Of a stretch of 64,000 nt of DNA, positions 32,795 through 42,800 are shown in pieces (position 1 is the first letter of the stretch; every line of letters begins with the position of its first letter). The DNA lies in assembly GCA_030737875.1 (NCBI GenBank), contig CM060926.1, positions 168,973,079 to 169,037,078 of the forward strand, given 5' to 3'. Under the pieces are notes generated by a model. That model did not search any database. It saw nothing but the letters and a program-made list of their open reading frames with translations, and had not been told where the DNA came from. The position numbers were made by a program, and so were the translations under genes. This DNA comes from Allium sativum (Eukaryota; Streptophyta; Magnoliopsida; Asparagales; Amaryllidaceae).

Positions 32795-34425
32795 ATGGGT
32801 AAGCTAGGTAGATCATCAAAGAAAGTTACAAGTAAAAGCATCGAAGATGTCGATAAAGCCACTAACACAGAAGATACCCCACCTACTAATCAGTTTGAAG
32901 TCGGTGAAAGTTCTAAAGCCGGAGCTGCCATAACAAGGAGGGAGTTGGATGAAGTGGCAGCAGGACTGACAAGTAGAATTGATGTTGCGAATGAGGCCAT
33001 GATGAAGAAGCTTGAAACCATGTTCGCCATGCAAGCCGCAATGGCCAAAGTCACCACGAGTGCAAGACATCTCAAAACTGCTAAAACCACTGGAACAGAA
33101 GATACTGGATCTTCTTCCTTGAGTCCAAATAAAGGATATTCTGTCCAGGAGGTTGCAAATCCTAGTCATAAGGGAATGAGGCCACCTATTCATAACCACT
33201 CTGGAAAAGCAACTCCTCAACAAGCGTTTGGTTCCACTAAAGGGGCACTTCCCCATGCGGTAGGGCCAGGGCCTCGGAATTTGAACCGCGATCGTTTGCG
33301 TAGGCAAACATCCGATAAAGAAGAAAGCGCCTGCCCCGTGGACCAACTCAATGAGGAGGAGCGAATATTCGGAATGGTATGGAAGATCATGAATGAGAGC
33401 CAGAAAAAGGTGGACGATGAAAAGGAATGGGGATTTTCTACTATAAAAACCCCACTTACAGAAAGAATAAAAATGGCGCCATATCCAAATAAATTCAAAC
33501 CCCCAGTTGTACCCCCTGTTGTACAAGCCTATAATGGAACTGGTGATCCCAACGTGTTCCTATTCAAATACGATCATCACATGGATGGGGCACGTGCTAC
33601 TAATGAGCTCAAATGTTTATACTTCCCTACCTACATGGAAGGAGTAGCTTCACTCTGGTTCACAAAACTCCCGTCGAAATCCGTGGATGACTTTCGCTAC
33701 CTTGGCCAAGCTGTTCAGACAACAATTTAGGTTTCAAGCAACCATGGTGCGTGATGTGATGGAACTAAATGAACTGGAGAAAGGGCCGGGGGAGTCCATT
33801 AAAGCCTTCCTTTCTCGTTTTAACACAGCTGCGGCCGTAGTTGGAAACTATGAGCCACATTTGTCTTTGATGGCTCTAAAGGGAGGCATAAGTAAAAAGA
33901 CCAAACTTGGGCGGTGGATCAAGAAAAAGAAACCTGCAACTCCCGAAGAGCTATTTCACAAGGCAGAGGAGTATATAGGCGTGGATGAGGATCCGACCAA
34001 TACAATGGAAGCTACAAAAAAAAAGAGCCATCAGAGAAGAGAGACGTAAATGTGCAAGGAGGACAGAAAAACGCTGGAAGAAATCAGAAAGGGGGAATGA
34101 AGGGAAAGATGGTCGAAATAACAAAAAGCTTCATTTCTTCAAGAATTCCGAAATGACTCCTCTTAACGACACCATAGAAAAAATTTATATGGAGACCAAA
34201 GACACTGAAGAGTACCCAAAGCCCGGGAAGTTAAGAGTCACTGATAACGCAATAAAGTCTGGCAGGTTTTGCCGATTTCATAACCAGCCGAGGCATAGCA
34301 CAAATGAATGTAGACATATGAAAATCATAATTAAGGAACTGATAAGGAAAAACAGGCTTCAACAGTACACAAATAACTCGCAGAATGCTCAGGGAACTCA
34401 AGACCAAGGAGCCTCTGTAGGATAG
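32795..34425 (+). pseudogene. gag: gag of element C, twice frameshifted
   Basis: ATG at 32795 opens a 311-codon frame with a charged N-terminus and a coiled segment (about residues 45-90). The capsid core begins near 33520 (VQAYNGTGDPNVFLFKYDHHM). A one-base insertion near 33692 shifts the frame to 33687-34049 (GESIKAFLSRFNTAAAVVG). A second shift in an A9 homopolymer near 34014-34022 leads to 33985-34425. That part ends with the zinc-finger-like CRFHNQPRHSTNECRHM (about 34270-34320). Gag would form the particle and bind RNA. It is related to the gag of B in capsid and finger. Confidence 0.85.
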
Positions 34426-34523
34426 CCTAAACAGAATGAGAACGCTTCGATTGCTGCTATACCAAGGATGATCATAAACACCATTTCAGGAGGCCCTACC
34501 CGGTTGGGAAAAGCTGGGGGGAT

Positions 34524-35009
34524 ATGGTGAAGTACGCTCATGAGGTGAAGAACTTTTCGAAAAAAGGTGAACTCATGACCATTGACGAAGTTTTATCGGC
34601 AAAAGTACCAAGAATCCTACGAGACGACATCACATTTAAAGATGAAGATCCGACTGGGATAATAACACCTACAGAGGATCCAATGGTGATAACCATTGGT
34701 CTGGGCCCGGGCATAGTAAGAAGGGTGTTAGTCGATAGTGGAGCCTCAGTTAATATCCTCTTCTTTAGCGCATTCCATAGGATGAAGCTTTCCATGGGCG
34801 ATGTAAAAGCCTATCAGAATAAGGTCCATGGATTCACTGGTCAAGCTGTTCAACCAATTGGTGTCATCAGTCTACTGGTGGAGCTTGGGAAAGGAGAGCA
34901 GAAAGCCACACGGGTACAGGACTTTGTTATAATCGATGAACCCTCTGCTTACAACGCCTTCCTAGGAAGACCTACTCTCGCACCATTCAGAATAACTATG
35001 GCTCCGTGA
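34524..35009 (+). pseudogene. pol: Aspartic protease of element C
   Basis: The protease would cleave Gag and Pol. The frame contains the active-site Asp-Ser-Gly-Ala-Ser at about 34733-34747 (VLVDSGASVNILF) and the flap/late motif AFLGRPTLAPF near 34960-34992. It ends in a TGA at 35007-35009 inside a region that should continue towards RT, with a further TGA about 70 bp later. It lies in a different frame from the end of gag, so another indel separates them. Confidence 0.85.
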
Positions 35010-35369
35010 TGCCTCACTATGAAATTTTCAATGGAGAATGGTGTTGGCACAGTCATAGGAGATCAACAAGAAGCATGAGAGTGTTATTTGGTTGAATTGG
35101 CAAAAGCAAGGAAGAAGGAATTGAAGAAGGATGTAGAGCCGTCGCTCTGCATCCAGAAACCCCTCTTATATCAAATAAAGCAAAAACCCCCATACTGGTG
35201 AGCACAGTGGCACCCGGAAAGCAATTGATCCGAGGAAAGACAGTATGGGGGAGAATAGAGCAGTGCCAGCCGAAGATACTATCCCCGTTCCAGTTTACGA
35301 CAAGGACCCAAGCCAGATCTTGAAGATAGGATCTCAGCTAGGTATGAAGCTGCAAAGGGAATTAATCTT

Positions 35370-36340
35370 GTTCTTGAAAGAAAACTTGGATGTATTTGCT
35401 TAGGAACACTCAGATATGTGTGGGATCCCACCGAATCTAATTGTTCACAAGTTGAATATAAATCAAAATTTAACTCTTGTAAAACAGAAAAGACGATAAA
35501 GGGATTTGAAAGATCCGAGGCTCTAAAAGAAGAAGTAGATAGGCTACTTAAAAATAATTTCATACGAGAATCTACGTATCCAGATTAGGTTCCCAACCCA
35601 GTTCTTTTCAAAAAGTCCAATGGGAAGTGGAGAGTGTGTATAGGTTACTCAGATCTTAATAAAGCGTGCCCAAAAGACAGCTTTCCTTTGCCCCGAATTG
35701 ACCAACTTGTAGATGCAACAGCGGGGCACGGGTTACTATCTTTCATGGACGCATATTCCGGATATAATCAAATTATGATGCACAAACCAGACGAAGAGAA
35801 CACGAGTTTTATAATGGATAGAGGACTATACCGCTATAAAGTCATGCCATTTGGACTGAAAAAGGCAGGAACAACTTATCAACGTCTTGTAAACTCCATG
35901 TTTAAATATCAAATAGGGAACACAATGGAAGTATATGTGGACGATATGCTAGTCAAATCGAAGAATGTCGAAATGATCTTGGGGATCTGGCAGAAATGTT
36001 TCACATACTCAGGAAGTACGGGATGAAACTAAACCCATTAAAATGTTCATTCGGAGTCTCTTCAGGGAAGTTTCTTGGGTTTATCGTCAATGCTAGGGGC
36101 ATCGAAGCGAATCCTTCTCAAATTGCGGCTTTAAGGGAAATGCGGGCCCCAAGGACAATAAAGGAACTCCAGATCTTAAATGGAAAGGTAGCAGCACTCA
36201 ACCGGTTCGTTTCCAAAGCAACGGATCGATGTATTCCGCTTTTCGATGCTTTGAAAAAAAGGAAGAAGGACTTTCAGTTGACCCCAGAGTGCCAGAAGGC
36301 CTTCAAGGAATTGATAAGACATATGGAATCACCACCAATG
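35370..36340 (+). pseudogene. pol: Reverse transcriptase of element C, multiply broken
   Basis: The N-terminal RT region (35370-35630) has several stops, including a TAG at 35401-35403 at a normally conserved Trp. The open part at 35634-36026 has the DLNKACPKDSFPLPRID block, MDAYSGYNQI, VMPFGLKKAGTTYQRL and the catalytic YVDDM at 35934-35948. A frameshift near 35970 moves to the frame starting at 35996 (HILRKYGMKLNPLKCSFGV, then the connection region). The palm motifs are intact, but no continuous RT can be made. Confidence 0.88.
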
Positions 36341-36740
36341 TTATCGAAGCCTAAGGATGGGGAGGATTTATTTTTATATCTAGCAGTTTCATCACATGCC
36401 TTGAGTGCAGCACTAATCCAAGAAGAAGCAGGAGTGCAATTGCCAGTATATTACATTAGTAAGAGGCTCGCCGGGGCAGAGCTAAATTACCCTAAACTAG
36501 AGAAGCTCGCATATTTCCTCCTTGTTGCCTCAAAAAAGCTGATACCGTATTTCCAATCTCATCCTATCAAGGTCCTCACCGATCAACCATTAAGGCAAAT
36601 CCTCTTTCACCTAGAAACTTCAGGAAGGCTACTAAAATGGAACATTGAGCTAAGTCAATATGACATCGCTTACCATCCTCGAAGAGCCATCAAGGGCCAA
36701 GCCCTAGCGGATTTTATTGTTGAGTTTACAAACAGGGGAG
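36341..36740 (+). pseudogene. pol: First RNase H domain of element C
   Basis: In the same frame as the 3' part of RT. Landmarks are LFLYLAVSSHALSAALI (about 36366-36416), YYISKRLAGAELNYPKLEKLA (split across 36449-36511), VLTDQPLRQIL at 36572-36604 and GQALADFIVEF at 36700-36730. In the first motif the catalytic Asp position of typical gypsy RNase H is Ala (LAVS). Loss of that acidic residue is usual in elements that gained a second RNase H. Confidence 0.8.
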
Positions 36741-37248
36741 AAGAGGTTAAGGAACCAGCGGAAACAGATATTGCCTGGAAACTATACTTTGATGGATCCA
36801 GAAACGACCACTCTTCAGGGGCTGGAATCGTCTTAGAAACCTAGAAGGTTACTCTTTATACTATGCCTTGAGATTGGAATTTCCATCAGCCAATAATGAG
36901 GCCGAGTATGAAGCAATAATAACAGGGATAAAACTGGCCAAAGAGCTCAACTTAAAAACTTTACAGATTCTCAGCGACTCTCAGTTGCTGTTAAGTCAGG
37001 TACGCAAGGAGTTCCAAACCAAAACAAGAAACCTCCCTTCTTATCTAATCAAAGCTATTGAACTTCTAAATGACCTTTACTACTATGTTATATCTCACAT
37101 CCCAAGAGAACAAAACTTGAAAGCGAATTCTCTTGCCAAGTATGCTAGTTCATCAGACGCCCAACCACTGGGTTTATTCCCCATCGAAGTCCTTTCTACC
37201 CCAACTATTAAGGAAGCGAGTGTTGACTGGATAATGGAGACCGTTTAA
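36741..37248 (+). pseudogene. pol: Second, archaeal-type RNase H of element C
   Basis: After the first RNase H comes WKLYFDGSRNDHSSGAGIVL (36775-36834), with its own catalytic Asp. A TAG follows at 36842-36844, and a frameshift leads to the frame at 36868-37248. That frame has FPSANNEAEYEAIITGIKLA (Glu motif), ILSDSQLLLSQV (Asp motif) and the downstream Asn/Leu-rich end. This extra domain is described for plant Tat-lineage elements and is the best lineage marker here. The frame ends at TAA 37246-37248, directly before the integrase. Confidence 0.82.
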
Positions 37249-38481
37249 GAACCTACATCATGGATGACACCAATCAAAGAATATATCCTCAATGGGACAT
37301 TACCTGAAGAGTGGAAAAACAAAAGGAAGATATTGCGCAAGGCCCCTTTGTACCTTGTCCAAGACGGAAGGTTGTACCAGCAAGGATACTCTATGCCATT
37401 GCTGCGATGTGTGACCAAAAAGGAATCTAAAGAAATTTTGGCAGAATTGCATGAGGGTGAATGCGGAGGACACACCGGTGGTCAAACGTTGGCTAAGAAG
37501 GTTCTGCGATATGGCTATTTCTGGCATGATGTAAATCTACATGCCATGACCTATGTGAAGAAATGTGACAAATGCCAGAGATTCGCTAAGATTCCAAGAG
37601 CATCTCCTATAGAACTAGCTCAAATGGTCAACCCATGGCCATTTGCGGTTTGGGGCATAGATTTGATTGGAATACTACCTGCCGCAAAAGCAAATATGAG
37701 ATACGTTGTAGTAGCTGTCGACTATTTCACCAAATGGGCTGAAGCAGAACCTTTGGCCACTATCATGTCAAATAAAGTGATCAATTTTGTTTTGAAAAAC
37801 ATCATTTGCAGGTTTGGAGTGCCATAGAAAATCATCATAGATAATGGAACCCAGTTTGAAAGCAACGAATTCCTAGACTTCTTCGCTAAATATAAGATCA
37901 AAAAGAGCTTTGCAGCTGTGGCTCATCCGCAAGCAAACAGGCAAGTGGGAGCCATCAACAAAATAATAAAGTCAACCATCAAGAAGTGTCTCGAAAAAGC
38001 CAAAGGCAACTGGGTCGATGAACTACCTTTTGCATTATGGGCGTACCGAACAACATATAAAACTACCACAGGGCACACCCCATTCTCACTCGCATTCGGG
38101 TCAGAAGCTATGATCCCAGTGGAACTGGAAGTACCAACTCACCGCATAATCTACTTTAACCAGAAGGAGAATGAAGAACTACAATTAGAGGCACTTGATT
38201 TACTTGAGGAAAAGCGAAAAGGAGCAGAGGTTAGGATAGCAGCCCACCAACGGAAAGTAGCTAGATATTTCAATGCAAAAGTCAAACAAAGAACTTTTCA
38301 AGTCGGGGACCTCGTCCTGAAGAGAATTATGACAGGAACCGGGGTATTCGAACCCAATTTGGAAGGACCATACATGATAAGCCAGAAATTTGCAGATGGC
38401 ACTTTTGAGTTAAAAACAACAGACGGAATCACAATTCCTCGAGCATGGAATAGCATTCATCTTCGCCATTACTTTGTTTGA
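37249..38481 (+). pseudogene. pol: Integrase of element C, catalytic Glu lost
   Basis: Open from 37264 apart from a TAG at 37825-37827 (CAG to TAG is likely). The zinc-binding region includes H (GGHTGG, near 37470) and CDKCQ near 37566. The core has WGIDLIGILP (first Asp, near 37650), a second Asp in IIDNGTQF (near 37841) and the third block PQANRQVGAINK near 37926-37961. There the Glu of the DDE triad is Gly (GGA, 37948-37950). A C-terminal FQVGDLVLKR motif is near 38297. The ORF ends at 38479-38481. Even without the stop, the enzyme would lack a catalytic residue. Confidence 0.87.
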
Positions 38482-38875
38482 TGTTTGTTTCACATATTTC
38501 GCATCATACAGATATCATGAATTGTAAATAAATCATGCATTGTGACTATCATTGCAAAGTTTGTACAAATTAGTGAAATAAATTACTTTACCTATCAAAA
38601 AATTGTACATTTACAGGTTTTTAATTTAAAGTTACTAACATCGATTTTAATTACAGGCTTTTTAAGCAAACGAAAACGCATTGAGAACCAAATAGGGCTT
38701 GCGCAATGCTATAGCACATCCCCGACGAGGAGAAATTCAAGCACCTATTTCTTAATACTCAAACATCTATACACTTCTGCTATAGTGGGTGTGAAGTGCA
38801 AAACCATAAATAAGGGGCATCAAGAACTCCAAGCCCAAACTACGGATCAAATTTTGAATTTCACCCTAGGGGCAC
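38482..38875 (+). other. Post-pol untranslated region of element C up to element D
   Basis: About 390 bp with no domain. Ends in GGGGCAC, where D inserted; the sequence resumes at 53476. Confidence 0.6.
38871..38875. repeat. Target-site duplication of element D (left copy)
   Basis: GGCAC before the TG of the 5' LTR of D, repeated at 53471-53475 after its 3' LTR. Confidence 0.94.
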
Positions 38876-40540
38876 TGTAATAACCCGGAAATACTGGACC
38901 AGTTTAAAAATTTTATTTTGGCAATTTTAGCGAATTTTGAATATTTAAAATAGATTATTTTAAATAATATCGACAAGAAATTTATTTTGAATATAATTAG
39001 AACGTACATATTATATACGTCGTCGTTAGAATATAAATAATTATATATAATTATAAATAGAATTGAAAATGGCGCGGTAGTTCGATAATTCGATTTCAAA
39101 CTTCAATTGAATGTACCGGGTGCAAAATAATCCGGATTTTAGTGAAACCAAAAACATTAGGATCGATTTTAGAATATCTTTCCAACGAATCCAAAAAATC
39201 AAAATTTCATAGCGGGAATCAAAAGATATGTCCAGTTGAAAATTCTGAATAGTCGCTATGGAATTCAGGCTTTTAAAAATGGGAATTTTGCAAACGACCT
39301 CAGATTTCGACGAAATCACTTTTGTTGGGTCCGTGATGTTAAATTATTGCCAGATTCCAATTTTCATAATTTTTCAAATCAATATGTGAGCGTGGCAAAG
39401 GAAAACGCGTTTGACTAGTTTTAGTTGATTTTAATCGACTGGAAATTGGCCATTTTTCCAACGGTCTCAGAATTCAACGAAACTAGTTTTGTTAGGATCG
39501 TATCGTCAATACGAAGCTAGAAAATATTTTTCTGCAATTTTTAGAGTTAGTATGTGACCCCGGTAAATTGAAATGCGCGTTCAAATTCAATATATAGAGT
39601 TATATGTTGATTTTAACGAAAATTGATCGAAAGGATCAAATCAGCTTGCGATACATATCCCATTGTGTTCGGAATGGGGGTAATACGCTATGGACGACAG
39701 GCGGTGGGCCTCGTTTAGAGGTCGTATGTAAAAGTCAACTTTTTGCAAATTAAATTAAATAAAAAATAATATCTTCTCTCCCTCCCCTTAAATCCTCCCC
39801 CCCCCCCCCATTTCGATTGAAATCAGAAAAGGAAAAAAAAGAAAAAAAAGGAGAAACCGATCGTCGAACCACCGAGCACCACCGAACCCCATCCATCGCG
39901 AGCCACCCACGTCACCGCCTTCTCCACGCGAGCCCCGCCCCCTTCCTCCTCTCCCCGAGCGCACCAAAGTCCATGTGTTTCGAGCGATTCCAGGGCCGAC
40001 GACGAACTCGAGCTCGCCAGAACTCCTGGAGATGGTGGAGGGTCCGACGGTGCTTCAGGGGGACGTCTCCAATCTGATCACGACGCCGCCATTTTCGAGC
40101 AAGGTTGAGCCCTAGTTCTGGAGCTCGGTTCGAACGAGATACAGAAGAAAGGTGAGCGTCTCTTTATTCTTCAATTTATTTAAATCCTTTTGTTTTAAAT
40201 CTGAAATTTATTTAAATAAAATTGTTTTTAAAAATAAAAATAAATTTATACTTTTATTTTTGAAAGTAGGAAATCAACATTGTTTTAAGAATAAATATAT
40301 GAAATAGGGTTTTTATATTATTTTTAAATAAAGGATTTCATTTTTAAAAGGACAAAATTATAGTTTTTAATTATGAAACACAGGTAGAAAATATACTAGA
40401 TATTAGTTAGTAGGAAAATATACTTGGTTTCAAAAGTGGAAAAATATACACCATTGTTTTCAAATATAAATAGCATGAGGTTGGAAAATATAAATAGCCT
40501 AGTGTTTGAAAAATAAAGTTTGCATTGTTTTAAAATTTTG

Positions 40541-40632
40541 AAAAGGCGAAATCTTTACAATAGAAAAGGCGAAATCTTTACAATAGAAAAGGCGAAATCT
40601 TTACAATAGAAAAGGCGAAATCTTTACAATAG
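40541..40632 (+). repeat. 23-bp tandem array in LTR D
   Basis: Four exact units of AAAAGGCGAAATCTTTACAA plus TAG. The 3' LTR has four units at 48337-48428, the first with TGCG in place of GGCG. Confidence 0.92.
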
Positions 40633-40641
40633 AAAAGGGGA

Positions 40642-40812
40642 GATTTTTATATATTGAATAGCGGAGTAAAAATTCGATTTTTATATATTGAATAGCGGAG
40701 TAAAAATTCGATTTTTAAATATTGAATAGCAAAGTAAAAATTCGATTTTTATATATTGAATAGCGGAGTAAAAATTCGATTTTTTATATATTGAACAGCG
40801 AAGTAAAAATTT
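40642..40812 (+). repeat. 34-bp tandem array in LTR D
   Basis: Five units built on GATTTTTATATATTGAATAG followed by CGGAGTAAAAATTC. The last unit has one extra T. Counterpart at 48438-48608. Confidence 0.9.
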
Positions 40813-41689
40813 GATTTTTACATATGTAGTGGCTACAGCAACGAAGATGACAAAAATGCGATAACGATGAAGATTTCTATCAAAGAAGAGTCAAGATGAT
40901 TGGATGGCTATTGGTGAGAATTTCTCACCTTTCAATTTCTTTTTCTAGTTATATATATATATATATACTAGGATGCAGACGGTGTTTAGTAGCACCCGAC
41001 ACAATCGTCCACAGACCATGGACTTGTTTGTTTGATTGCAAAAGTTAGTTCGAATATTTGGTTTGAATTGAATTGTTTGGTGAAATGAAATTGATTTGAT
41101 TGATGTGTGAATAGCGTGGGCCTTCACTAGACCGGGGATAAGGCTAGGTCTTGTCCCGTTTCTAGTATCGTGCCGTTATGCCGCCGAAATTTTCTGAAAT
41201 AAGTTAGAAAAATAAAAATATCATTTTTATTTGTAAATGAACGGAATAAAAATTCATGTGTGAAGATAAAATGTTTTATCGTTAAAAATATAATTTTTAA
41301 CGTGAATGTGAATAAATAAATATTCATTTACAAACCGGACGGTTTGTTTATGTACACCTATTTGAAGGACATTGATTGGGACGATAAATTTTACACATCG
41401 CCCAACTGCACAAATAAAAATCTGTGTTTGTTGATTTGAAAACCCACACGGGTGTTGGGATGAAATTTGAAGTTCACTCATCCTGATTGATTAAATATGT
41501 CGATCGATTGATTGACCGGCTGTTATAAGCGTTAGATACCTATATTTGATGCTTATACAGTGTAGTGCACTTTGGTCGATGGATGATTATTTTTCAATGC
41601 TATTATATACATGTGTTATATGAAAATCCATATAATTAATTTTATATGGTGATTGATTGGGCCTCATTCCAATTTAGAAGATAAAGAAT

Positions 41690-42065
41690 AATATAATATA
41701 AAGGTTCATGTGTTGATAGTTCTCATCCGTTGAGATTACTCATGTGTTGAACGAAATATTTTAATAATAAAATTTACATCTTTATCAATATAATATAAAG
41801 GTTCATGTGTTGACAGTACTCATCCGTTGAGATTAATCATGTGTTGAACGAAATATTTCAATAATAAAATTTACATCTTTATCAATATAATATAAAGGTT
41901 CATGTGTTGACAGTACTCATCTGTTGAGATTAGTCATGTGTTGAACGAAATATTTTAATAATAAAATTTACATCTTTATCAATATAATATAAAGGTTCAT
42001 GTGTTGACAGTACTCATCCGTTGAGATTAGTCATGTGTTGAACGAAATATTTTGATAATAACAAA
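41690..42065 (+). repeat. 97-bp tandem array in LTR D
   Basis: Four units with starts (AAGGTTCATGTGTTGA) at 41701, 41798, 41895 and 41992, each exactly 97 bp apart. Counterpart at 49494-49870 with starts at 49505 and 49602 onwards. Confidence 0.92.
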
Positions 42066-42177
42066 TATTTTGATAATAGGAAATATTTGAAATAGAATAT
42101 TGGAAAATAGAAGTATATGAAGCCGTGTTGATTAGATTGATGACATTTTGACGTGAACGATATTTATATCGATTTTA

Positions 42178-42800
42178 GTGATTTCGAAATGAATAGAATA
42201 TAAAGTGATTTCGAAATGAATAGAATATAAAGTGATTTCGAAATGAATAGAATATAAAGTTATTTCGAAATGAATAGAATATAAAGTGATTTCGAAATGA
42301 ATAGAATATAAAGTGATTTCGAAATGAATCGAATAGAAAACCAATTTGATTTGAATTGAATAGAAAACGAACTTGATTTCAATCGAATAGAAAACCAATT
42401 TGATTTGAATTGATTAGAAAACAAATTTGATTTGAATTGATTAGAAAACAAATTCGATTTGAATTGATTAGAAAACAAATTCGATTTGAATTGATTAGAA
42501 AACAAATCTGATTTGAATTGATTAGAAAACAAATTCGATTTGAATTGATTAGAAAACAAATTTGATTTGAATTGAATAGAAAACGAACTTTATTTGAATT
42601 GATTAGAAAACAAATTCGATTTGAATTGATTAGAAAACCAATTTGATTTGAATAAAATAGAAAACGAACTTGATTTGAATTGATTAGAAAATGATTTCGA
42701 AATGAATTGAATATAAAACGATTTCGAAATGAATTGAATATAAAACGATTTCGAATTGAATTGAATAGAAAACGAATTGAATTTAAATTGAATAGAAAAC
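42178..42800 (+). repeat. 27-bp minisatellite in LTR D (about 23 units)
   Basis: Six units of GTGATTTCGAAATGAATAGA plus ATATAAA (42178-42339) pass, without losing the 27-bp register, into about 13 units of the AAAACAAATTTGATTTGAAT type. Three or four units then return to the ATTTCGAAATGAAT type. Because 27 is a multiple of 3, the minus strand shows long pseudo-frames of a repeated nonapeptide (FSNQFKSNL-like). Counterpart at 49982-50605. Confidence 0.92.

Noticed and set aside
32816..33526. 236-codon minus-strand frame opposite gag of C
   Set aside because: It is the antisense shadow of gag, with Phe/Ile/Ser-rich composition typical of reverse-complement frames and no domain.
39817..40077. 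Arg/Ser-rich + frame in LTR D (also at 47604-47873)
   Set aside because: It exists in both LTRs, differs by indels in the poly-A part and matches no known domain. It probably arises from GC-rich leader sequence.
42132..42559. Minus-strand frames with a repeated FSNQFKSNL-like nonapeptide (also at 49936-50444)
   Set aside because: They are read-through of the 27-bp minisatellite, whose period is a multiple of three. No start context, domain or codon bias supports a protein.
42178..42800. Possible CRISPR array (regular 27-bp repeats)
   Set aside because: The units are head-to-tail with no unique spacers, inside a plant LTR, and duplicated in the other LTR. It is a minisatellite.
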